A stretch of DNA of 64,000 nucleotides. Origin: Strongylocentrotus purpuratus. Taxonomy: Eukaryota; Echinodermata; Echinoidea; Camarodonta; Strongylocentrotidae. The translations under genes and the position numbers were made by a program. The stretch covers positions 1-64,000 of the forward strand of contig NW_022145541.1 in NCBI RefSeq assembly GCF_000002235.5, given 5' to 3'. Below the pieces are notes generated by a model, which saw only the letters and a program-made list of their open reading frames with translations, made no database searches and was not told the origin of the DNA. Shown piece by piece: positions 55,428-64,000 of the stretch (the stretch's first letter is position 1; each line of letters starts with the position of its first letter).

Positions 55428-57288
55428 AATTGAGTTTGAGTTTGAGTTTATTTTATTTATACACGGTAAAAGCCCGAAACAGTTCGCAGACTGGTTTCAA
55501 TCAGGGCCGTGTCGATAAAAAACAACATAATCATGACATATAAACAAAAGTAATATAACACTGACAAATTCACAACCATAACATGACAATATATAGGAAA
55601 TAAGCTGAAAACACTTTACTTAATTAGAACTATATTGGTAGACCCAAAAGATAAACAATTGAAATAAGTTATGATCATCATAATCTGTTTGCATATATAT
55701 ATATAAAATAAAAACAAAAAGAAGTTTTACAAGATTATAAATAAGTTAAGAACATATTATGTATTCATGTTAAATATTAAATAATCAAACTTTAAAACAA
55801 TAAACAAAAGAAAACACACATAATGTAGAATGTGTAATAATTATGAAATTAAGACGAATGCGTATTCCATATTAAGTAGAAGTAAAATGAATTATGGAAT
55901 GATAATAAATATTTAAGAGCATTATGAATATGGATCAGTTAAATACTACATATATAATTGTTTTTGTTTTTAAAGAGACAAAAACTGATATCGTATTGCA
56001 AAGATCATATTGCACACGATTAGACATTTAAAACATAATGCGTAGGAGTAATATAACATAAATAAGAATGATGAATAGGTTGAAAGTATGAAGATATGTA
56101 TGCAACTATAAAACCTTAAAAACAAACAACAACAAAGCTCTCTTAAGCTAATAAGTTAGCCCCTCCCACACACTTATTTCGTATTACGTCAGCTTTGCCT
56201 TAAAAATATTTAACGATTTAGCACCTTGTACATCATGTGGCAAGTTATTCCATGTTAAGGCCCCTCTATAGTTAAAAGATCTTTTCATAGTCTCAGTCTT
56301 TTGTCTTATTGTTTTCACATTATACAGACTTGAACGTGTGTTGTATGTATGGTCAGCAAATATAAACCTTTCTACTAAATACTCAGGAGCTTGTTTTGAG
56401 ACAATCTTATACATCATAATTGCTACATTCTTTGTTCTATTATTGTCAAGTGTATTCCAATTTAGTCTTGTTAAATTTTCATCTGATGAGGAATACCAAG
56501 AGGACCTATTAATTATTCGTGCTGCTCTATTCTGAATTTTGTGTAATTTGTTTTTCTGTGTACTTCCACATCCACCCCATATACATCACAATAATTTAAG
56601 TGAGACAATACTAGTGAATTATTAACCAATTTCATTTCATATTTATTGACTATATTTCTTATAGATTTCAGCATATATAATCCGTTACTTGCTTTTTTAT
56701 GAATAGTATAAATATGTTCTTGCCATGATAACCTTTCATCTAAAATTACCCCAAGGTGTCTACACTTACTAACTCGAGTTAACACAGTATTGTCTATAGT
56801 AATGTTTAAATCATTATCTTTAACTTTATCCAGACGTTGTTTCGTACCGAATACAATGTATTCAGTTTTCTTTATATTCAAATTTAGTTTGTTTTGTATC
56901 AACCACTTTATAACATATTCTAGGTCTTCATTTATCTTCTCACTCAATTCTATAGTATCATTTGCCGAACAATACCGTATCATCAGCTTACATGCTTACT
57001 TTACAGTGGGTGAGGCCACGTGGCAAATCATTAACATGTAATATGAAGAGCAGGGGTCCTAAAATGGATCCTTGGGGAATTCCACATTCAATTGGCAAAA
57101 AATCTGACATTATATCGTTAACAGATGTAGATTGTACTCGATCATGTAAATAGTTCGAAAACCATGTGATGGTTCATCCAACCCGTACATACATAATTTT
57201 CTCAATAGTAACACATAGTCAACGGTATCAAAAGCCTTTTTTAGATCTAGCATTACCGCACATACAATTTGACCTTCATTTATGCTTG

Positions 57289-57681
57289 TTAAAGAGAAGG
57301 TTGAGTTCTGGGAAGAGGTTAAAAATAATTAGTGAGCATTACTCATTCTTATTATGCAAGTGTGGAAGAACATCAGTTAAGACATGTTCCCTGAAAAGCA
57401 TGGCTCTTCAAATGCCTTCATCTTCTAAATATGCATGTAACATCGTAAAAATCGGGGGCCGGCTTTTTACGCCATGTGTTCGTGTAGTCCCATATACATC
57501 TTTCTGTGCAAGTGTTTGTAACTTTACCAAGACTTGGTCACATTTCTTATCATTTTGATGATTCCAGAACCTTGCAATACACACAAATTCTTATATGCTA
57601 GATGATCAACCTTTTCTTGTCGGTTCCACACCGTTTCTTTCACAATGCTATCGCATGACCAGAACTCAACTTCATCTTTAA
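57289..57681. mobile_element. Kolobok/T2-like MITE, family K4, copy 2 (nested in LINE)
   Basis: TTAA at 57289-57292 and 57678-57681; ends AAAGAGAAGGTTGAGTTCTG and CAGAACTCAACTTCATCTTT. Removing it with one TTAA restores a continuous LINE reading (TDDW then LTSINEGQIV), which confirms the TTAA duplication. Confidence 0.85.
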
Positions 57682-57780
57682 CCAGTCATCTGTTACATTT
57701 AGTAGAGCAGTAGCTGTAGAGTGATTGGGTCGAAATCCTGACTGGTAAATGCTCAACAATGTATTGGCGTTTAAGTAGTC

Positions 57781-58180
57781 CCCGCCCCCCCCCCCCCCCC
57801 CCCCCCCACTCAGTGTTATTTAGGGTACGCATATGCTCGTACCCTCTTTTTGAAAGCACCCCCTATCTGAGGCCTGCCAACATTTCCGAACCCCCTTTTC
57901 GCGGGCTTTTCGCGGGCTTTTCCTGCCTTGGAGACCCCCCTAAATCAGGAAAAATGCTCAATGTACCCCCCTAAATTCGGAATGATTTCTCAGGAGTCCA
58001 ACGAGATGAGAGAAAAAAAGAAAAACACCCCCTTTTTAAAGAAATCTCCGGGTGAAAAGTCAAATACACCCCTTTTTTTACAATTCTCGGGCCGGACTTT
58101 GTCGCACGAAAAGTACCCCTTTACCGGACATTTTGGCAACACGCATGCGGTCATTCCGACCTCTGAGTGGGGGGGCCGGG
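57781..58180. mobile_element. Poly-C-ended transposon with 8-bp TSD, family P1, copy 1 (nested in LINE)
   Basis: A perfect 8-bp duplication AAGTAGTC lies at 57773-57780 and 58181-58188. Ends CCCG(C)n-ACTCAG and CTGAGT-(G)n-CCGGG. 400 bp without a transposase frame; includes CCCCTAAATCAGGAAAAATG and CTTTTCGTGCGACAAAGTCC (reversed). The octamer has a central TA, like hAT Buster-group targets, but the CCCG tip is unusual for hAT. Confidence 0.75.
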
Positions 58181-58620
58181 AAGTAGTCATAGATTTGATT
58201 GAAGACCATTAAATTCTCTCTAAAACTCTTGATAGTATGGGTAAAATCGAAATAGGTCTATAGTTACACAATTCCTTAGACTCTCCTTTGTGAATCGCAA
58301 CAATTCGGGCTTTTTTCCACATATTAAGTACAATTCCTGTGTGCAAAGACGAGTTAATTATAGACGTCAGAGGCTGCACAATGTACGGGGTGGCCATTCT
58401 AATCAGCTTAACTGGAATCATGTCACACCCCATTGCCTTTTTCAACGATAGGCTATTTAATACCTTTAAAACAGCGTTTGAATCCACTTGTCTAAACTGA
58501 AAAGAATGGTGTGCCGGTGTTACTAAAGCCTCGTTAACACAATTATTTGCAGAAGGAATGTTTTTTGACAAAGTACTCATTTAGTTTTTGAGCAATAGTT
58601 TGCTCAAAATAATATTAATT

Positions 58621-59800
58621 ATATAATGTGACACTTTTAGTATATTTCATTTCATATAATGTTCTAATTTTGTCAATTATGTGAATTATTTTTTTGTGAA
58701 ATGTGAAACAAATAAACTTGAAAGTAGAAACATCAAATTAATTTTATGGTGTAGATGGACTGCCTCTCAACATTGTTAGAAAAGCTTTCCTAGCCCAGAA
58801 TATTGAAATATATTTAGTAATGGATAGTGACAGAACACGGTACAACACAGGACAACACAACAAAGAACGGCGCAACACAAAGACAATTCCTCACTCTGAT
58901 AATTGATGCTTGTATATTCATTTCCTCAGCCGGGCTTTCTTGTTTTCGAAATATACATGACGTGATTTGACAACTGATTTGACAAGTTTTCACCAGAAAT
59001 TATTCATTTTTTGGCAAGTATTTACTCCAAAGAGCATGATGGAGTCTATGTGACAGTTTCCTGGCATGAATAATTTTTCTTTAATATGACTAAACATAAT
59101 TTGTGCAATTTAGGTATTGATGAGCAATAAGATTGTCTTCCCATACCCGAAAGCTTATTTAGAATACATGTATGCATTTGTTTCATGTATCTGGGTTTAT
59201 TTAATAGTCAAGTCCTGACTTAATTGATATACTATACAACTGTAAGAAAATGAGAAGCAAAAGGTATCATTATATCATCTAGGAAATAATTGTACACGTT
59301 ATGCACTACCTAATTTATCCATTATCTTGCAAAATAGTTGTATTTTCCTGTGTAAAAATATGTTCGCTAAAACTTTCACTGACCTCTTCATTTTATATTT
59401 ATTTTCCGTTTCTATTAAAAACCAACTAATATCAGGGTAGACTTCCCTTTTAAATGTTACCTGCGCTAATAAGGGTCAGGGGCCTATGAAGGCTAATATT
59501 TACACTGCTCAATTTGTAGTCACTTGTATGACGTCACACCCGAATAGTCTGCAAGCACAGTCGTAAAAGTGAGTCTGCACTATAAGACTACCATAGGCCA
59601 TACTGTAGCTGCTCCTGACCTATATTGACACAACCAGTAGGTAGCTGAGCTAGGCTTCTCTCAAGGCACAATGATTTTTTGATCAAGTGTCAAATTAGGG
59701 TCTGAGCTTGTAGACTAACACCCGAACGTCATACACCATGTCAGTCGGTGACGCACCCGTGCGTCAGTCAATAACACCTCCCGCGTAACGGGTAAACGTC
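58621..59800. other. No gene recognised
   Basis: AT-rich sequence; a run of ACAACACA-type words near 58840-58880. No exon or transposon ends supported. Confidence 0.45.
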
Positions 59801-59810
59801 AGGTCCTATT

Positions 59811-60600
59811 TTAAAGGTAGTGTATCCCTTTTGCAGCCAACATCAAATTCAATCTGTAGAACTTTGTAGGAATCATGAGAACGGTCAAGTAGGTCATGTC
59901 CTATCAGTGAAATTACTGTCACTAGTTCCCGCCCCCCCCCCCCCCCACTCAGTGTTATTTAGGGTACGCATATGCTCGTTCCCTCTTTTTGAAAGCACCC
60001 CCTATCTGAGGACTGCCAACATTTTCGAACCCCCCTTTCGCGGGCTTGTCACGGGCTTTTCCTGCCTTGGAGACCCCCCTAAATCAGGAAAAATGCTCAA
60101 TGTACCCCCCTAAATTCGGAATAATTTCTCAGGAGTACAAAGAGATGAGAGAAAAAAAGAAAAAACACCCCCTTTTCAAAGAAATCTCCGGGTGAAAAGT
60201 CAAATACACCCCTTTTTTTACAATTCTCGGGCCGGACTTTGTCGCACGAAAAGTACCCCTTTACCGGACATTTTGGCAACAAGCATGCGGTCATTCCGAC
60301 CCCTGAGTGGGGGGGGGGGGGGGGGGGGGCCGGGCACTAGTTACGCAAGGGAAACCGTTTACTATCTAGACTTCACTGTCAGACGCTGCTGAGTGACTGA
60401 TTTACTTATATTAATTTGTTAATAACATGGATAAAATTAGATGTTAAGGGTACATTATCGTTAATACACATCGATAACTCGCTTCTTATAATGACCGAAA
60501 TTAAAGTTATCGAGTCTTTACCCAGCACAAAACGTATACTTTGCGATACAAGGGTCTAAAAATATAACTACCTTCTAGACGTATTTTCGCAACGCGTTTT
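59811..60600 (+). mobile_element. K1-related MITE copy split by a P1 element
   Basis: Starts TTAA-AGGTAGTGTATCCC at 59811 and matches K1 (CAACATCAAATTC..., ...AGACTTCACTGTCAGACGCTG near 60370, ...AATGACCGAAATTAAA). The P1 element 59928-60334 interrupts it. The right terminus is not clear. Confidence 0.55.
59928..60334. mobile_element. Poly-C-ended transposon with 8-bp TSD, family P1, copy 2
   Basis: A perfect 8-bp duplication CACTAGTT lies at 59920-59927 and 60335-60342. Same ends and nearly the same interior as 57781-58180; the difference is mostly homopolymer length. The octamer again has a central TA. Confidence 0.8.
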
Positions 60601-60719
60601 TAAAATGCATTATATGGTTTGATATAATTCCACATAGAGGCAATTACTAGTTCTAATCGTTTAAGAGGAATGTCTAGTTGGTATTATTTCTTGCTTACCA
60701 TAGGATTTACATGATTTCA

Positions 60720-62089
60720 AATTTTCAGCCAGCAAAAGTGGCTGGATAGTGATTCTTTACAATGTTGATATATTTGGATGCCCCTGTGGATGTATTATAA
60801 GCACTGAACAAATTGGCCCCTAAAACACTTCTGCTTTCGAGAAAAATTAAATATAAAAATTTACCGGTACTCCCGGTAAATTTTGATAAATTTCAAATAG
60901 CGCCTACGGCCATACGATGGTAGCTGCGACCATGAAAATCTCAGAATATGCAGTTGTGATATATATATTCCAAATGGTAATAGCAAATCGGTCGATTTTA
61001 GTCAAATAACATTTTTTTTTTCAATGATATTTATTTTCTCCATTGCTTTTCACAAACAATAACAAAATCAATACATAAAATAATCTGCATGCTAATATTA
61101 TTATATAGAATATGATTTTACATTCACATCTAAATAATACAAATGAACTTTTAGTACTATTTACATCAAATAAAGCATGAAACATGCATGCATGAAGAAG
61201 GCATGAACAGAAAAAGACATTAAGGGAAGGAAAAAAAATACTTACATACCCACATACACACACGTGCACAGACACCCACACAAACACCCACTTAAAACAT
61301 GCCTACATTTTGTGGGAATCTCGACCATTATATCAGCCATGTCCATTTCATTGCTTCTATTCGCCTTCCTTATTTTATTTATTCTGCACGAAGTTATTCT
61401 AAAATTGTCCCACTTTCTAAAATGATATGTGAGTGTACCTCGGTCCCCAGCTAATTTCTTCTCCTCCTTTCTATTTTCTAATAATCTTTTCTTAATCTCT
61501 AAATAAGTTGGTGGTTTTTGTCTATTTTTACTATCTATAAATATCATATATTTTATCAAAATTATGATATGATTTAGTAACTGTTCCTTCCCTATGTTAA
61601 ACTCAACCATCCCTACATGGATACCTTTCCAATTAATATTTGTAATTTCTACTAAATTAAATAAATTCCCACACTCTTCCCAAGTTGGTTTTACTTTCTC
61701 ACAAAGACAAAATAAATGCTCGTAAGTTTCCTCATATTTACCAAAAAAGAACATAAATTACTATTAACCATTTTAAATTTATATAAATGTAATTTAGTAT
61801 ATATAATATTATAAAGCATTTTAAATTGAAATTCTCTAAGCTTACTATTCAATGTGCACTTTCTAAGTCTTAAAAATATTAATTGTATATTTTTTTAAAG
61901 CTAAATCAATATCTTGACCTTGAGAGGGCGCTATACAACATAAAGACTTTATTATTTACAATTTCATCACTTTAGACTCGATTTCAACCGAGACAACGAT
62001 CTCTGAATATTGTAGGATCGCATATGCTTCCAATATGTTCATTTGAACCAGATTCATGACCCCATTCCAAAACTTTGTATTACCTTTAA
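60720..62089. mobile_element. TTAA-type MITE family K5, second copy, split by a LINE
   Basis: 60745-61010 matches 38795-39090 (TGATATATTTGGATGCCCCT, CTCCCGGTAAATTTTGATAA). After the LINE the match resumes at TATCTTGACCTTGAGAGGG near 61911 and runs to CTTTGTATTACCTTTAA at 62089. No clean left TTAA end was seen here. Confidence 0.6.
61011..61900 (-). pseudogene. Tx1/L1-like LINE 3' fragment, 5'-truncated
   Basis: The minus strand encodes ETYEHLFCLCEKVKPTWEEC, the C-terminal knuckle of L1/Tx1-type ORF2, followed by a helix-rich tail (YLEIKKRLLENRKEEKKLAG). A short A-tract at the 3' end (poly-T at 61011-61020) marks the tail. Target DNA around it is the K5 element. An (AC)n-rich stretch near 61250-61290 reads as a repetitive Cys/Val tail and is not conserved protein. 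Confidence 0.65.
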
Positions 62090-63872
62090 GCACACATCAG
62101 TAGTATCCATAAAGCTTGTATTATGTTGTCGATAGCTTCCCACTGGGGTACTCCCGTAGTATATCTGGGGGTGCATGGATACTGCATGTGGATTATTCGG
62201 TAAATTAATCCTTATTGGCTGGTTGCAGGTGTTTAGCAGATGAGAGCTAATGAGAGCCGATGAGAGCTGATTGTTTAAAACCTAAAAAAGGAAGCACAGC
62301 CGATGACGCAGGTTCGAAACTGAGTCACGTCTTTCGGACGGTGACGTTTAAAGGTCGGTCCACAGACGTAAATAATTATATCTAATAGATACACGTCTGT
62401 AAAAAACCACATACATACACACGCACACACACGCATACACACATATCTAATCGTATTGGATGTAAACTCTAAAGCAGACTCAATACACAATCATTTGTAG
62501 ATACAATTACATTTTATTTCATGATTCCACCATTATGATAAACATGCCTTCATACTTCATGAAGATCATGATGGTGGTGATGATAATAATAATGATATTA
62601 ATGATAATGATGATTAAAATCATTATGATTTATCATCATCAACACCATTATAAGCATCGTCTACATATTGTAATTCATGTTAAAAGTGTATGTATGAACA
62701 ACAAAAAGTTGATCAGGATGTATTCTTCTTCGAGCTGGTTAAAATAATTAGTATATTTGCGGTTAAATGATTTCATTAAAAGCAAATATCCGAATTCCGA
62801 AGTAAAATAGTAAATATACAAATATAAACAAAAGGAGAGAGGACGTAGTATAAGCATTTGCATAGATCATAGCGTATTTGAGAGGGAGAGTTGTGACACA
62901 AGCGATGTCATAGTTCAAATTATGGAGCTCCGATTAGCTCCCTCCCATGTACAATGGATGGGGGGAACTATTTGGGGTCCGTAAAATGACTGACCTATCT
63001 GGTTAAAAAAAAATCCGTAACCTGAATATCTTTCATTTAGCTATAGCATAAAGCATTAACAGAATCTCATATACACAAAAGAACAGAATTATATTATTTC
63101 ATATAAAAACTAGAACGTAAACATGATTTCACACAGTGTTAAGGTTGTGCGAAAAATACAAGTAAAGTTTCGTCCCAGAAAGTCAGCAGTGTTTACAATT
63201 TCTTCTTCTATCACTACTGTGATTCCATTAATATTCATAATATGTTTATCCCTGCAGATCGACATGATTTGACGATAGTGTAGTAAAATAACACCTCCTT
63301 ACTTTGGTCTAACAGTCACATTCAAACTCATCTTTGGCACGTATTATCAAAGGCTTCGACATCGATACCCATCCCCCTCAATAACTTTTTCTGACCACTC
63401 TATTGAACATCGAATTAGTTTTCTGTTATTAAAAAAAAAACATATCATTAAATAGGGCAAATAAGAACTTTAATGATAATTTCCCCTTTTTATATTGACA
63501 TAATTGACATTTGATAATTCTAATGAACTCGCCACTCATCCATCCGTCAGTGCTTGCATAGAATTCACTCGTTGAATAATAATGATTAATACTAATTCGG
63601 TCTTCCAAGGTAACAATATTAGTATTAATACTGCTCTTTCTGAGGGCCCTACATTTAATTTTAATCCGGCAGGGTACGTTTTACATCTGGGTGGAGAGGG
63701 ACTGGTTTGTTCGGGCAAAAATCTTTTCCTACAATGAACAGAGACTTCAGAGCCTTCATCGATTATATGCCACAGCTCCCATAAAGGACCCGCTTATGAT
63801 CGTCTCTTGATTCAAATACTGAAACGCTTTCAAGTCAATAATCATTTACGGCAGCTATGCTAAACCCCTCGT
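62090..63872. other. Mostly unassigned, with SINE tail and microsatellite
   Basis: A tRNA-SINE-type body is visible near 62305-62375 (GACGCAGGTTCGAAAC and GTCTTTCGGACGGTGACG). A (GAT)n-type tract lies near 62575-62615. No supported gene. Confidence 0.4.
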
Positions 63873-64000
63873 TCATATCCAGACGACTTCGTCATTCGCT
63901 TTATCATCGACGGCTGCATCTGCGACGTCATCTTTCTTTTCCGGCTGAGACGGCACATCGCCGTCAACGATTTCTGTGATGGTTTCATCGTGGGTTTCAT
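63873..64000 (-). CDS. Possible acidic C-terminal exon at right edge
   Basis: From the window edge the minus strand is open for 41 codons to TGA at 63873-63875. It is rich in Asp/Glu/Val: ETHDETITEIVDGDVPSQPE, then KKDDVADAAVDDKANDEVVW. Base composition is less AT-biased than the flanks. A second frame is also open, so this could be chance; if real it is the end of an acidic protein whose remainder lies outside the window. Confidence 0.35.
   Translation of the reverse strand, partial: ETHDETITEIVDGDVPSQPEKKDDVADAAVDDKANDEVVWI

Larger units (their letters stand above)
55428..58620 (-). pseudogene. LINE (CR1/L2/Jockey group) with two nested DNA transposons
   Basis: Minus-strand reverse transcriptase pieces in order: KLNEYFVKK; LKKAMGCDMIPVKLIRMA, then NYRPISILPILSRVLERI; IYQSGFRPNHSTATALLNV; VCAVMLDLKKAFDTVDYV; ADDTVLFGK; NKLNLNIKKTEYIVFGTK; CRHLGVILDERLSWQEHI; and a C-terminus ending NLPHDVQGAKSLNIFKAKLT. 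Then a 3' UTR and a (TCAAAC)n tail at 55428. Several frame breaks are visible (after VLERI, near ADD, and after SHLNYCDV). Inserted elements at 57289-57681 and 57781-58180 split the domain. The 5' end is truncated. Confidence 0.75.

Overview
This is a eukaryotic window from an invertebrate animal, most likely a marine deuterostome and perhaps a sea urchin or related echinoderm. I infer this from intron-rich METTL27-like methyltransferase genes of deuterostome type, many TTAA-flanked Kolobok/T2-like MITEs, hAT- and Harbinger-like MITEs, CR1/L2/Jockey- and Tx1/L1-like LINE fragments, and about twenty poly-G/poly-C tracts. The clade call is moderate; species cannot be read from the sequence. Under 1.5 kb of the 64 kb is convincing host coding sequence. 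I saw no LTR retrovirus, Polinton, CRISPR array or bacterial operon.

The host content is two paralogous five-exon genes on the minus strand, both encoding a small class I SAM-dependent methyltransferase related to vertebrate METTL27 (WBSCR27). Gene 1 runs from its start at 23319 to its stop at 15899 (222 codons). Gene 2 runs from 54812 (or 54827) to 44595 (220 codons from 54812). Exons 2 to 5 have identical lengths (123, 136, 93 and 188 bp) and identical intron phases, and parts of the introns still align, so this is a fairly recent direct duplication. Both copies look intact. A possible host exon lies at each window edge (121-268 and 63873-64000), neither identified.

Layout. 1-13.7 kb: TTAA-type MITEs, an hAT element with 8-bp TSD, a 22-bp minisatellite, a 0.6-kb tandem array, a hairpin-rich minisatellite and an array of units carrying a CCGCGC-TTC-GCGCGG hairpin. 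13.7-15.9 kb: AT-rich DNA with a foldback element and more MITEs. 15.9-23.3 kb: gene 1. 23.6-33.5 kb: a Harbinger-like MITE, then a 0.6-kb tandem array interrupted by a 6.06-kb element whose inverted ends are built from short tandem repeats. 33.5-44.5 kb: nested DNA transposons, a near-palindromic foldback, and LINE ends. 44.6-54.8 kb: gene 2, whose introns hold a second, 2.33-kb copy of the tandem-repeat-ended element and several MITEs. 55.4-62.1 kb: LINEs with nested transposons. 62.1-64 kb: mostly unassigned sequence.

The most unusual object is the tandem-repeat-ended element (26788-32849 and 51416-53748). Its two copies have the same outermost bases, long inverted arms of about 15-17-bp units (AATTACCCCCC-type), a shared interior, and different perfect 9-bp target duplications (CGTAATTAT and GTTCTGCTT). 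They are therefore two separate insertions of one family, best described as Mutator-like and non-autonomous. Comparing the two copies, and the two paralogous genes, gives internal empty sites that date several nested insertions.
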